From Galerina marginata (taxonomy: Eukaryota > Basidiomycota > Agaricomycetes > Agaricales > Galerinaceae), in the NCBI GenBank assembly GCA_023014335.1, contig JAECYW010000018.1, positions 558,001-622,000 on the forward strand: a stretch of DNA of 64,000 nucleotides, given 5' to 3'. The position numbers and the translations under genes are program-made. Of the stretch, positions 9,829-22,462 are shown in pieces (the stretch's first letter is position 1; every line of letters begins with the position of its first letter). The notes beneath the pieces are model-generated. The model did not search any database. It was not told where the DNA came from and saw nothing but the letters and a program-made list of their open reading frames with translations.

Positions 9829-12800
9829 TAGAAAAAAGTACTACGGACAATGACTTTGAGACGAGGGGTTCAGCCTGAGCTTTGGTATTCAAGCAAGGTA
9901 CCCTTTTATACTTATCTTGCCTGTCAATAGGTGTGAATGCACCAACAGGCTTCGGTCTATGAGGATGCGCCAACTGCAAATCATTGAAAGATCTATGATC
10001 CTTGATGCAGGAGTTAGCAAGCCACTTTGGAGCTCCAAATTCTCACCATCCCGTTAGCCGAATGGAAGGCGATGATGTAGATAGCTAAGAACGACAGATT
10101 GGCATTTAGACAGGCGACCAACAGGCGACAAAATCGAACTCCCATTTTTTCGCACAGCTGCTTGTTCTCAGAATAACTAATACTTCCACGAGAGAGCACC
10201 TAGTTTTCTCAATCTCTCGACTAATTTTGTGCTGATTCTTGAGCTATATATCCTCCCAGGTAACGCATCTCCAAGCAAAGAAATAAATCGATAGACTTAG
10301 GGATTCTTTTAGAAAGGCTTAATCGTGCTATTAAAGATGTGCTCCGTTCTGTTCGTTTTCAGGATAAGTGGGCGCGGCGCTCGGGTCACAAAGCACATTC
10401 CTGTCTTCTATTTACACGGCAACTCCAACATCATCTGTAACTGTTGATTTTAAAATGTTCTGGGCGTTGTTGGATCACTTAACCCAAGGGTTTGTCCCCT
10501 CAGGTTCAACCAGAAGACAATCTAGCGGTACTGCGGAGGCATTTCTCTAACGTATCAGCAATAAATCATCGCCATCACCTGCGATCATTTATTCCAAGTA
10601 AGTAGTTATCTGGGCAGAGTGGCCTAATCAACAAAAGCGACGTGCGCAACACCGCACACTAGCTAATCGCGATCAATGGTTGGACTTGGTACAGCCTCCC
10701 GGGCCCTGAGAGTCGATTGGGTCTGAAATTCGACTTCGGTATGATGCTGCAATATTTCTCCCAAGCTGGCAATAAACCCAAAAACGACGGTGAGGACAGT
10801 GTGTATTTCCTGCTTCCGTATTTCGCTGAAGATTTGACTTTTCAAAAAATTCTATGAGACATAATAAAGGTCACCTAGCGGATATTGCTGAGAATGCCAC
10901 AAGTCAAACGTTAGAACTCAGGGGCGGATCGCTTATCGGGCAGCGGGCAGCGGAATGCCGGCATATCCACGTCCGGAACGGGAAGCGTGGCCGCCACAAA
11001 CCTTTTTGACCTCTACCATCATGAACGAAATGCCGACTGTTCCTGCTAAACGTCCAAGGACAAGTCAAGAATTCGAAGAAAATGTCAAGATTTATAAAAG
11101 ATCCGAATTATTAACGAGGTTTACATAATCTGGTTTACTTAATGATGGAAATATTTCCCCGTGAACGTCCCGATCACGTGCCCTGGTTCAATTCTCAGAT
11201 CTCAGACTGCACACCTGTCCTCTCTTTTCCACAGATCCACGCAAGTAATCAAAGGAATAAGTAGTATGTTCCACAGTTGCACACTCTATCACCGTCAACG
11301 GTTCTTTAGCGCCTCTCTCTCGCACCCGTCCGGCTGAAAACAAGACAGTGCCAGCAGTGCCAGCACCTGCGACACACATAGGGTTCCTGTACCTACTGAA
11401 GTACAGTGACTGCGGACATAGCTGTCGGCTTTCAAGTTTTTCGGTGCTCCTTTCTTCTGGATGGTTTGGTAAAATGGCCTTGGACAAGGCTTGAAATCTA
11501 CTGTTCCCGACAAAGAAATGCTGGCAGATTGGTAGCCGATCCTCCGTGCTCCTGATTGACCTCCACTATTATCACTATTCCCGCTCACAGAGACGCGTAC
11601 TCGCTGGAGATGACATTCTGCAAGGCAAAAGCTTCGTCTCACCTGTTGCTACTGTTTACATCTTACCTTGGAAACAGTGCCATAAATCCAAGTCCCGTTC
11701 CTTCGTGGCAGAGCAACCAACCGTCAGTATTGCTTCTCTCCTCAAGCTCTTCAGTTATCCAACCCGCCTGCGTAAAGATGCAAAACTCTAAATTATGGTT
11801 GGCGTGGAGCCATGCAGGACAATGGCTAGCAAAGACGACCAACAGCTTGGACAGGAGCAAACCGGGTTGGGAAGAACCGCGGTGTCGGAACAAAGGAAGG
11901 ATCTCGTCATGCTCTATACGGAGATTAAGGATCTGTAAAACCATGGTATCAAGCTTAAGGTAACCACGAGGATATCTTAGAATGCCGTCGATATGGGGCT
12001 GGTGTTGTCAGTTTGCAAGAGAGATCGAACGAGATTCGAGAGGCAGTCGTCCTTCCTTGGGTGGGTTATGCACGGACGGCCACGAGTTTTACTTGCATTC
12101 AAAGCGCTGCAATCAAGGCGGCAGGTCTGCCGTTGCTGCGCACGGGTCCTAGGCCTGGTACGCACGTTCTCGGTTCTTCTTGTTCTTGATGCTTTCTTAA
12201 CTGGTGCTGTGATCGCCTGCGAGCTTTTTACTGTCTGCTCCGAGTCCCTCTTTGTGCTGGAGAAATGTTCTACGGCCTTCGGCATCCTGCATAGGACACA
12301 TTACTAACTCGACAATTAACCTCTACCTTGGCTGTCGCTCTAATTCGATTAAATTACCAGAGCCGGTTCACCCTAAGTATCGGAGCTGATCAGTTCGGGC
12401 GTTAACACCAAATCCTCCAGTCACCGGCTGCTGCAATCTCAAGACCACGAGCGACCACAAGCAACACTGGTCGTGTGGTCAAGAGCGTAACGGGTCGCTA
12501 AACCGATTCTCAATGGAACTTTGGAAACGATGGTCTGAACCACAGAGGACATTTTTTCTTTCATTTCTGTAAGTGATCGTTGTGGATCCGGATGTTCTCT
12601 CTTCCAATAGCAACTGCGCCTCCGATGCCCGTCTCTCCTCTATCTTTTTGAGAAGGTTTCAAGTACTGTGTATTCTATCAACTACAAGGCGTAGGAGGAT
12701 GCAAGTACGCGTTCTTCATTTTCGGCTGTGCGATAGAGCATCTGTTCCGCATGTTGAGGTAATTATTGACCGAGCTAATTTTGCTGATGTTGGAGTCCAT

Positions 12801-13098
12801 CAACCTCTCCCATTTCGATCCTGCGCTGACAGGCGCCGGCACCTGAATCGGCAGTAGAGCAAAATGCCGCACTGACGTTAGAACGTCCTCTTCGGTGTAC
12901 GGGTTGGCCTTCCTTTCATCTGGCGTGCGACAAACTATTACTCGCGGTTAACTGGCAAATTCCTATAAAGCTCGTCTCTAACTCGGGAGAAAGGTTTTTA
13001 TATTCATCTCGATTTTGGGGTTCGAGCGAGGTCAAGCTCACCCTTTGCTTCCCTGTTTTGAGCATTTCCCACATATTACGACACCATTACGACCAATT
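9829..13098. other. Long intergenic region, no gene recognised
   Basis: About 3.3 kb without a convincing gene. Short open frames occur on both strands. The minus strand between 11977 and 12870 has several short basic or helix-like pieces that might be the remains of a gene, but I could not join them with correct splice phases or match them to a family. The 3' part must hold the promoter of the MFS gene. Confidence 0.5.
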
Positions 13099-15456
13099 AT
13101 GGCGATAACGAAACCCACCGCTATTGAACGACCGGCCCCTGTTATCAGCGTACCTGAACCCGCAAGACCAACTCTCTTGAAGTCGAGAACGGAGACATCT
13201 GAAGCATTCAGTACGACATCGACCATCGTCCCAGAACCGTGCTACGACATTGAGCATGCACCCGTCAAAAATGACCCTCGGGAGTGGTCAAGCTTTCGGA
13301 AGGTAAATCCAGTCGAGATTGTTCGTTGATGTGTTATGACTTATCATTTATTTAGAATTCTATTCTTGCGCTCATCGCATTCGCCTCCTTGATTGCTTCA
13401 CTGTCATCTAATATCCAGAATCGTGAGTGAGGCCAAAGTGTTGCTCATCCATCGCTTCTCATTTTTCTTCCATTTAGCTGCCGTCGAAGCAATGGAAGCG
13501 GATCTACCTGCTACCAGTTCACAATTTAGCTTGAGCATTTCGATGTTTTCCCTCGTGCAAGGCCTCATGCCTTTATTGTGGAGTGCTATCAGCGAAGTCA
13601 AAGGACGCAAGGTAAGATTTGATGTTCTTGATGTCGACTTTCCCTGATTCATTGTAGCTTGTGTACCTTACGTCAATAGCGTTGTTCAGCCTTGGAAGTA
13701 TTATCGTTGCTCTCAGTCGTCATATTGGACCGTGAGCTGGTTTAACCTTTCATCCTTCTGTACATTGACCATGACTACGCCATATTCCAGAGTCATCGGG
13801 TTCCGAGTTCTTCAGGCTGCTGGGTAATAAATTTAACAACCTACTGTAATTCCCATTGCTTATTTTGACCCCCAGGTCGAGTGCCGTGATGGCTATCGGT
13901 GCAGCCTCCCTAGCCGATATTTTCGACCCGGAGGAACGTGGTCGGAAGGTTCGCTAAAATCAACTCACCAATTTTCAGATTGCTTATTCGTCGTCGCAGA
14001 TGGGTATTTATTACGCCGCGCCTCTCCTCGGACCGGTAAATATACTTTTCTACTCTCTCGTACAGCCTCTCTAAGCCGACACTCGTCAATCAGGCTCTTG
14101 GCCCTGTCTTCGGTGGCATCCTCACCTCTGTGTGGGGCTGGCGGGCCATTTTCTGGTTTCTTGCTCTCGTCTCCGGCACGATCTTCATCGCGTTTGCGTT
14201 CTTCTTTCAAGATACCTATAGGCGCGAACGGAGCCTGGTGTATCAAAAAGTTCTAAAGCAGCGGCTAACTAACGTCCCCGTTCCGAAAACCAACGGCTCG
14301 TCCATGATTGGCAGAGGTTGCCTCCAAGCCAATAAATCAGATGCGAACATAGCCATAGAAATCACCAAATCCAAGGAAATGGCAAGAGATGCAATCTTTC
14401 CAGTGCCGACCCCGAGGTTATCTATCACCGATGTCAACCCCTTCAAACCTTTATTTCTGGTTGTTCGGAGGAAGAATAATTTCCTTGTTCTCCTAAGCTC
14501 CGGTACTTCCGCATATCATTTGTGACATTAGCCTGAGTTCACATCTTCTGCAGGACTCTTCTTCGCGTTCAACTTGCTGGTTGTTTATGCGACTTCAAGA
14601 ACACTTGCGACATCTTATCATTATAGCCCTCTCAAAATCGGTCTTGTCACCCTTTCGTTTGGTGCTGGTACGTTCTTTTCCCGCATATTACCATCCTTTT
14701 AACCTGATGCGCCTTCAGGATGCATCTCCGGTAGTATTTTAGGAGGACACTGGTCCGACCGTCAACTAGCAGCGCTCAAGACGGCCAATGGCGGCAACAG
14801 CTACCCCGAGGTTAGCACACTCCATGAATATTCGTTCAGTCAGTCTTTATGGACTACCTTCTCCTGTCACTAGATGCGGTTGAAGAGCACCTTAATTGGG
14901 GTATGCCTCCTTCCTCCCTTTGTCTTGGGCTTTGGATGGCTCTGTCAGGCGACAATACACATCTCGGCAATATGCATCTTCCTCTTCCTAGAAGGGTTCT
15001 TTTCGATGTAAATTCATTCGTTCCCTTGCCTTCACTGCGCAATTGCTGATAAAGCAGGTCAATAGCTGGATTTACTGCATAACACTCGCGTACATCGTAG
15101 ACGCAAATGTGGGCATGTCCTCGACTGCTGTGGCTGCGAATAGCGCTTTCCGTGGAGTGGCCTGCATTTATAGGAACAGAAGTAGCAGTGCCGCTGCAGG
15201 TACGGTTATCATTTCCCTTCTTGTGGTCTACTCTGATCATTTTCCATGGTTCAGGATGGTCTTGGAGACGGTACGCCAATATTTGGTGTTATCTGGACGA
15301 GGGTCCATTGGCTGAACAATGTTTACAGGCTGGCTTTACACTGTTTGGGCTGGTGTACTAGCCCTTAGCGGTGTCTGCATGCTTCTTGTGTGGTGGAAAG
15401 GAGCGCAGTGGCGCATTGAAGCGCAAGCGCGCGAGACTGAAAACGAAACGAGGTAA
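13099..15456 (+). CDS. MFS transporter, 14 exons, one frameshift
   Basis: Exons: 13099-13302, 13356-13422, 13478-13611, 13658-13731, 13791-13823, 13876-13948, 13979-14035, 14094-14502, 14554-14667, 14719-14810, 14874-15007, 15066-15199, 15255-15270 and 15329-15456. About 555 residues of a 12-helix major facilitator. Motif A-like WSAISEVKGRK follows helix 2; helix 4-5 and central-loop motifs (FDPEERGRK, GWRAIFWFLA, FQDTYRRER) fit the fungal multidrug/polyamine-type (DHA1) exporters. The late segment YIVDANVGMSSTAVAANSAFRG is also characteristic. Exon 12 has one extra base near 15163 (GCC-T-GCA), which breaks the frame before IGTEVAVPLQ. All other junctions are in phase. It is an exporter of small molecules by family; the substrate is unknown. 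Confidence 0.8.
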
Positions 15457-16239
15457 CTACGACACTCCGGCCGACGATAATGGGTGAGTTGATTTTTTAA
15501 TTTCTCGTCGACTGGCTATATCCTATTTTGACCGAAGGCGAACCTTTGGTTTTACAGAACTTTTTTATGTTGAGATCTTTCTCGCCTTCAATATTAGCAG
15601 CAATTGCTCTCCAGAGCTCCAGCACTAGATCTGACGGGAGCGCCGAAGAATACCCTTGTCCTTCACGACAGACGACTTATTTTGTAAACTACTTTAATTT
15701 ACTCCGCTTATATCAATGCATTATTTCCCCATATCAAAATGGCGTTGGGCTCGCTCTACAGAGTTTTACCGAGCGTTAACTTCGTTCGTTCTGTACACCG
15801 TTTTACGAAGTGGTCCATTCCAATGGAAGCCCTTTGAACCAGCAAGACCGAGGTCTAGAATCAACACAGACGATCAGAGTCTTGTCGCCCCATTGAAGGG
15901 GAATGATCCCTCGTTTGTGGCTTAGTCCGCTGGGTCGAGCCGGTTTGTGTATTATGTATTGGCATTCCGAAGACAAGATGAATAAATAGAGGAGGCTCCT
16001 AAACAACGAGGACCTAGTAATGCTGTCCATAGAGGTCGATAAGTTTGGCCTCAGTTAAGAGCAACTACGGCTCCACGATCTGCTAATGTTGAGCCATTGA
16101 TTATCGTAAAATGCTAGGTAATCCAATCGATTAAATCCAAGCGATGTAATCGCGATTGTTCATGTCGCCTGAGGCTCACCTAGAAAACCGCAATCAGCCA
16201 ACCGGAATCGCTGAAATTGCGTACATGTACACAAAACAC
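15457..16239. other. Convergent intergenic region
   Basis: 3' flanks of the MFS and SEC14-like genes. The SEC14-like coding end might extend a little into this stretch through another intron (a good GTGAGT donor lies at its stop). Nothing else seen. Confidence 0.5.
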
Positions 16240-17411
16240 TCACTTCGCTTGATTCCACGGGCCAGCATCACTCATCGAACATCCCCCAGAGCACTCACAC
16301 GCGCCTCCGAATTCCTTCGGCAGATTTCTCTACCGGGATCTGCTTCATCAGTTCGTCCTTATACCCGCCGCCCAGGATATTGATCTTCTTCACCGTCACC
16401 TCGTCCAACCACGGCTTGATAATCGCCCACACAGCGCTGAACGCCCACGGCGCAGTTGATAATATAAAATTTGCCCATCGTCTCGGGGTAGCGGTCCTGG
16501 CCGATCGATGAGGCGGCGGAGACGTAGTCTTTGACGCGGTAAAAATTTGAGAGGGAGACGCCGCCGAGGTCGAGGATGGTGCACGAGGTCTCGACGGGGT
16601 GTCCGCAGGCAGCTGCGCATGCGGGTAGGCGGTCGGTCAGGAATTTCTCGTATTCAAAGACGAGGCGTTGGAGTTGCCTCTCTTGTGTGGTGCAAGCGTA
16701 GAGAGCTTTAATGTCGAGCTGGCCGAGGCGTTCAACATAGATGGGGCGGCCATCCTGGTTTAGTTTGGTCTGGGTGAGTAATCCAGCGAGTAAATGAGTA
16801 GAAGACGCACCTTGTCGTTTTTGTGGTAATATTGGGGGTAAAACTTATCTACCTCGGCTTTCTCTTTAAAATCGAAATTCCTAGACGGTAAGTCAGTCGC
16901 ACGGTAAACATGAAAGAACGAGAGCGACGGACTGAACAATATCGTCTACACCAAAGTCTTTTCTCCACTTCTCAGCGGCAAGAAGCATCTCCTTGGTCTT
17001 TGCGAGGTCAAATTTACGGGCGCGGAGAAATCTGGGCGTAAAGTCAGCCTTCTGGGAACCGAGGAGAGACAGAAATAGTTGTGATGGATAGATGATAACA
17101 CGACCACTGTCTTGTGCACTGCACGATGGTCTGGGATCCGGAAATCAGAGCGCTCAACTTCGACACATCGACGGAAGTCCAGCGCTCTAATGAATAACAG
17201 CAAATACTACGCACCTCAGAAGCATGGCATCGTGCATCCTATCCTCCACAAACGCCCCTTCCTCATTGAGCTCCTTTTTGAGCTTTTCGAGGGTGTGGAG
17301 CTGGACGACGGTGAGATTCCCGAGACGACCTGGTTCGGGGTGATAATTGGGATCAGTGACGCCTTCCGGCATGGGTGAAGCGCTGGCTGCTGCTGGGAGT
17401 TGGGTGCTCAT
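16240..17411 (-). CDS. SEC14: Sec14-like CRAL-TRIO lipid-transfer protein, two frameshifts
   Basis: Minus-strand exons 17215-17411, 16933-17031, 16811-16880 and 16240-16754, about 292 residues after allowing for two extra bases. N-terminal CRAL-TRIO-N helices ([17 protein letters not shown], then [15 protein letters not shown]) are followed by the Sec14 lipid-binding domain ([79 protein letters not shown]). Sec14 proteins exchange phosphatidylinositol and phosphatidylcholine and support Golgi secretion. Single extra bases near 16454 (AAC-T-GCG) and 16325 break the frame of an otherwise perfectly conserved domain; the last exon is 515 nt where 513 would be in frame. In such a conserved gene, assembly error is likelier than decay. 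The exact C-terminus is uncertain. Confidence 0.8.
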
Positions 17412-18052
17412 CGTCGTCGCCGATGGAGAGATACTTCGTGACGTGAGGTGACTCCTGTTGCAGCCGTCACAATCAAGGGCCGGCCCGGCAGTTAGAGGTT
17501 CGTTCAAACTTCATGCAAATGGCGATGCGGACACTTAGCATTAGACTCGAAATGACTGGTAGTAGTACGAGGTCACCGTTGTCAATCGTTTATCGGTGCT
17601 TTGCAAAAAAAATTAACCAAGGTGAAATTTTGTTCTAATTCATTCTAGGTGAAGAAACAGTGTCTGGGCGCCATTTGCCTCTAATTTCGGGTACTACTGC
17701 TGCTCTGCATGACCCCTCGGAATCCTTTCATAGGATCTTAGCCTATAGTATCAGTTAGTTACTTCAATATATAATCTCATTCCCTCCCGCTTACGGCACG
17801 GTACAAAGGGTATGTATCGGCAATACAGCCTAAGTGAGGAGGATTAAAATGGAAATGGGGCCAACTTGGACGACCTTTACCGTCTTTTCTGGTTCAAATC
17901 GGCCGGGAAAGAAGCAAGCACAAAAGCATAGTAAAGCTCTGCTTTAAGGCTCATCTCCAGAGTTTGACGAAAAGTATCGCATAATGTTTAAATCTATTGC
18001 GCGGACGAACTCCTGGGCACCGTTCACCACCATGGTACCAGTCACCACCAAT
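17412..18052. other. Intergenic, upstream of the SEC14-like gene
   Basis: 5' flank of the SEC14-like gene. No other feature recognised. Confidence 0.45.
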
Positions 18053-18599
18053 TTATCTTCGAAGAGCATTCGGGCTTCGGTTCAGCAACAGGCAGCCTGG
18101 TCGCAAAATGGGCTCGTCGTCAAAAGTAGGAGTAAGGTTCAGTACAGTGGGAAGATAGGGAACCGATGCTGATTTACCTTCACTTTGTTCATAATGAACA
18201 CGATCAATAGCATCTATTAACAATTGAGCTTCAGTGTTCACGATATCATTTACTATGTTGAGAGGACTTGCCACGGATTTTCGTTTGATCTTGCCTTGGT
18301 GGGACATACGACATACGGCCGCGATCGCTTGGGCATGTAAATTTCTAAGATTTAGTGGATAGTTTTTTTGAGGCATCCGGTGCTAAAACGTTATTCAGCT
18401 CAACATCAAGTACTTAGTACATTGCGACGACCTCAATATCCTCCTCTCGTGCGGCGATGGCAGTGATTGCTGATTTTATTTCACTGATGGGGAGAGGGAG
18501 GTCAAGCACTTTGCAGATAGAAGAATTACATTTTGTGCAGTTGCTTAAAATCTTCACGCCATCCGGTCCTCTGTCCCCAAAACCCATGCTGTTATCCAT
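18053..18599 (-). CDS. Possible small hypothetical gene
   Basis: Two adjacent minus-strand open stretches look coding. The first runs from an ATG at 18597-18599 for about 60 codons (GFGDRGPDGVKIL, CTKCNSSICKVLDLPLPI). The second, about 18100-18390, reads NLHAQAIAAVCRMSHQGK and NIVNDIVNTEAQLLIDAIDR. A GT..AG pair could join them, but the best donor leaves the phase wrong, so the model is not secure. No family recognised. It may be a fragment of a larger gene. Confidence 0.3.
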
Positions 18600-18945
18600 A
18601 CTAACAGCACATCAACTTCGACTGAAGATTTAAAACAAGAAAACATCTGCTGACCTGTACGCCATTAATGCGAAAAGCGAAAAGGGCCAGAATTTTCTAC
18701 CTCGCTGGCTTTTGTTGTCCGGTTCTCGCCCATGAATCCCTTGTTAGAGTATAGGGTAAGAATTTAGCAGGGGATATCAAATTAGAAGTTGCCCGGAATC
18801 TTAACGAAGACAATGATTTGTGAAATCATAGGGCGAGTAAGGCTGGCCTAGTGAGAAACGGGTGGTGGTCTGTGCGTAACAGGAGGGCGCGGGCGCGGGA
18901 GTCCCAACACTCGTACATTGAATGCCGTTTTCACGACAGTTGGGC

Positions 18946-19500
18946 GTGGGGGAGGCGATTCCTATGAAGCCGACGTCGACAAAGGCCGCGGGAGGTGTCA
19001 AACCGCATCCGCCGGCAGCTGGAGCCCCTCACATGAGGGCTCCAGCACAACACGAGCCTCATATGAGCTCGTGCTGCTTGCCAGCGCGCCGCCAGGGCTG
19101 CGAGAAGCATCAGAACGCACCGGCTGGCAGTGTGAACCCCTCATATGAGGGCTCCGACACAAAACAAGCCTCATATGAGCCTGTGTTGTTCGCCCGCTGG
19201 TGCGTTGATGGCGCGGATGCAAGCGCACATGCCATAAGTCGCGTTGAGACGCGTCCGCTGGCAGCTAGAGCCCTTCATATGAGAGCTCCAGCACAACACG
19301 AGCCTCATATGAGCTTGTGGTGCTTGCCAGCGCGACGCAGACATGGCCGCGGGAAGCGTCAAACCCCACCCACTGGCAGCCAAACCCCCATATGAGAGCT
19401 CCAGCACAACACGAGCCTCATATGAGCTCATGCTGCTTGCAAGCGGGTGTATCGACGCCGACAGTGCCGCGGGAAGCGTCAAAACGGACCTCTCTCTGGC
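18946..19500. repeat. Palindrome-pair / hairpin repeat array (four units)
   Basis: GC-rich array of four imperfect units. Each has two copies of the 10-bp palindrome CTCATATGAG (or a one- or two-base variant) exactly 30 bp apart: 19028/19058, 19140/19170, 19274/19304 and 19387/19417. Unit spacing is 112, 134 and 113 bp. The two palindromes and their inner flanks pair (CATATGAGxGCTC with GAGCCTCATATG) to make a stem of about 12 bp with one bulged base and a loop CAGCACAACAC in three of four units. Conserved flanks include CCGCGGGAAGCGTC and GCTTGCCAGCG. Several frames stay open across the array, including one from ATG 18922, probably only because the repeat lacks stops. Confidence 0.85.
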
Positions 19501-20101
19501 AGCCGAAGCATCTTACGCCTAGCAGGTGCATTCGGAGTGTATTCGACGGCGGCGGGTCGGAAACAAATGGCGCGTTGTTGGCGGGGGCGGCGGTAAGTGA
19601 TGACCGATGATAAAATTGTACCTAGAGAAATGAGAGAAAAGTCAGTGTTAAAGGCAGGAAATATTGAAGGATTTAACGCATGTGTATTCGACGTACGTAG
19701 TGCGTCCTCCACTGCGTCGATTTCCCTCAAATCCTCCCTTTCTCCCCACCATATTCTGGCAACTTCTGCTGTCAGCCGGTGTGACAACATCTTGACGGTA
19801 TATCTTGGGGACGCATGGAGGGTGGGGGTAACTCATTGAGCAGTGCGTACGACGATGCCATTTGAACATGGGGTCACATGACATCAATCAATGATGGAAA
19901 TCAATTTATACATGAATATTTCTTGAATCTTCTGTCTATAAAACGTCTATACTGAGTTTGGTATACTATTGGTCCCCAGGGCACGCGCTGCAGGATGAAT
20001 TAGCAGGGCAAATGATGTTGAGTGGCTGCTGAACGTGATTGTAAAGCGAAGCTTACGGCTCGCATACTCTAGTAACTCTACAAGTACAGGTGAATCTCCC
20101 A
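19501..20101. other. Intergenic region
   Basis: Between the hairpin array and the P450 3' end. No feature recognised. Confidence 0.45.
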
Positions 20102-22127
20102 CTAATTCTGAGATTCCAACTGATTCGTCCACTCTCTTCTGATAGTCTTCGAATGGGCTTCAGATCGAGGTGTTATCTCGACAGGAAATGGTTCCGGTTC
20201 CCTGTAAAGTGTAAGCCGTACATCTTTTTCAAACATAAACTGGCTAAACGAACGATGTGATTCCCGAAGTGACTCGATCAAGGTCGATAGGTAGAGGGTT
20301 TCCCGCTGTGTCGTAAATGGGACCAATATGGAACGCCCATAACAACCGTGCGATTCCTATCCAAACAGAACGCGAGCCTAGGTACCGACCTGGGCAAATT
20401 CTAGGAGGCAATCCGTCAGCAGGACTGTCGGTTTGATGTGAAAAGGTATGCTCCTAACCGCCTACCGAACCCAAATGCACAATGCCCTTCCGTGAAACTA
20501 TCTATCCTTCCGCCGACCTTTTCCTCCAGGAACCTGTCGGGGTTAAATTCCAGAGGGTCGGGAAAGATAGACGGGTTATGCTGTGAGTCTATCAGCTATC
20601 GAATGAAACGCGCTCAAGGAAAAACTGACATGCATGGACCATATGCAAGGAATCACCATCGTATGCGCCTTAATCTGGAAATCTTGTTCAGGTCACTCTG
20701 TGCCGCTAACGAATATAAATCACATACCTTGAAACCTTTGTACTCGTCTTCCTGGTCCGAGTAATGGGGAAACCCGCCTGGAGCCACTGGCATCCATCGG
20801 AAAACCTCCTTTGTCAGTGCAGCGGTATATGGAAGCAAATTCATATGCTGGTATGAGGGCATAGTTTCTCCGTCGGATCCCAGTACACCATCAATCTCTG
20901 CTTGGGCTTTCCGCAATGTCTCTGGGTATTGGATCATTGCCACAAGAAACCAAAGTAAGGAAGCCGCAACAGTCCCGGTACCGGCTTCAAAGGCTGATCC
21001 AGCAACTAACTGTTCTATTAGACTAATCCTTTCTGGTGTGGCAAGGGCTTACGGTATCCAATGGTTGTGACATCAAGCCCAAGCTGCGTTTGTTGTTCCC
21101 AAAGTCGTGCAGCGAAACATTCAAGATCTGGTTCCCCGGATTCCATTCTTTGTTTGACGTCGAGGGCAAGTCGAGTGTAGAGCTTATTTTTCATTAGTTA
21201 CAGCCACACGCGGAGCCAAATAGAACTTACCGTCCTTTCTTTTTCATGTTTTTTGATCGCCTCTGATCGCCAAGGAGCGAGAAAGGATGGGAGAATCCTA
21301 TCAAAGATAGGAAATGTATCGACGAGATGGGCTCCGGGGTAACAATCTGCAATGAGATTGTCGAGAACTGCTAGCACCTCCATGAGGTCTTGATCATCGT
21401 CAGCGAGGCGTCTGCCATAGCTGAGTGTAAATACAAGAGATGCGCCGTAACGATTCATATTCAAGTTCGACTCCTCTGGATGATTCAGCACATTGAGAAG
21501 CAATTTTGTAGACTCAATCTCCTGCATATCGTCATATGAACCGATCACTAATGAAAATGTGATGAGTTATCTTTTTGTTGTAAATGAAGACAGCGTACTT
21601 CTGGGTTGCAGCATCTGATGATATGCGGCACGCTGCGTCTTGAGTTCTTGGCCATAAGGAAGGAGGAGGAGTCGTTTGTTCTGGGATAGATACTTTCCGG
21701 CGTAAACCAGCTGTTTTCTGGACGAATAATTATGGGATCTTTTTCCAAGCTGGAAGGATCCACGGGAAAGTTAATTGCTTGTGGATTGCGAAATTTTTAA
21801 TAGGCTTACGAGTTCTTCTGCATCAGCAGGGTGATTAAGGACAAGTATGTCGTCACCTGCGAGGGTTAATCGGACCAAAGGCCCTAAAATATAAGATAGT
21901 CAACAACGCAATTTCTATCGAAGTAGGACGTCTCTCTTACCATACGTTAAGCCAAGTTTTTCGAAGTATTTCCATACTTTAGTGGTTGGTACTTGGAATG
22001 TGTGTCCCACCAAAGGATGTGACGGAGGACCGGGAGCAAACACTCCTCTTTTAGAAGGAGTCCGATAGCAAACATAGGCGACAAAGCAGCAAATTAAGGG
22101 TACAATACTAATCGCTGTCGTGAACAT
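20102..22127 (-). CDS. Cytochrome P450 monooxygenase
   Basis: Ten minus-strand exons: 21941-22127, 21810-21883, 21599-21749, 21231-21547, 21053-21182, 20728-21014, 20630-20674, 20459-20580, 20254-20400 and 20102-20201. Total 519 residues, all phases consistent, no frameshift. N-terminal membrane anchor (about residues 3-20), then the proline-rich hinge APGPPSHPLVGHTF. I-helix region AGSAFEAGTGT near residue 292, K-helix ExxR as KEVFR (Glu356, Arg359), PERF-like FNPDRF, and the heme loop FGFGRRICPGR with ligand Cys440, the loop split by an intron after FGFGR. Microsomal monooxygenase, working with NADPH-P450 reductase. It lies next to a dehydrogenase and a prenyltransferase in the same orientation, which suggests oxidation of a prenylated product. 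Substrate unknown. Confidence 0.92.
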
Positions 22128-22462
22128 CTGAAATATCAGGAGAGGTTACACTAAAATACTGTGCAGATGATATATATTCTCCTGATATTAGTCACGGTGA
22201 AGGATATTGGGAAAGAAGCTGAGAAAATATCGAACTAAGACCTTTATTCTGATGAACTCTGAGACAGGAAGAGCATTTTTGGAATGTCGCCGTTGCCGTG
22301 TATCTGGAAGTTAACCATTTCGGCTTTCTGTGCCTGAGTGCGTGAAAAACAGAGATTGGCGAGGACCAAGATATGAATCGGACGAGATGGAAGGTCACGA
22401 TGTACAAAGAAGAGCCAATTGCAAGGGCATCTCAATTCCGAGGGTTATAAATAAGACGGTTA

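Noticed and set aside
9829..13098. Several open frames of 60-135 codons on both strands, including a basic minus-strand frame at 11977-12285 that at first looked like a bZIP-type region.
   Set aside because: No leucine-zipper spacing, no splice phases that join the pieces, and no recognisable domain.
15005..15070. A second frameshift in MFS1 at the intron 11 junction when the first CAG acceptor is used.
   Set aside because: The next acceptor (CAATAG, exon from 15066) restores the phase and gives the conserved WIYCITLAYIVDAN, so no frameshift is needed.
15060..15200. Programmed +1 frameshifting as the normal explanation for the MFS and SEC14-like breaks.
   Set aside because: Too many unrelated genes are affected and other breaks lack the shared context; unpolished reads explain all of them more simply. 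Kept only as a question in the findings.
18946..19500. CRISPR-like array.
   Set aside because: Eukaryotic sequence; the repeats are imperfect with irregular, non-unique spacers and internal palindromes, and there are no cas genes.
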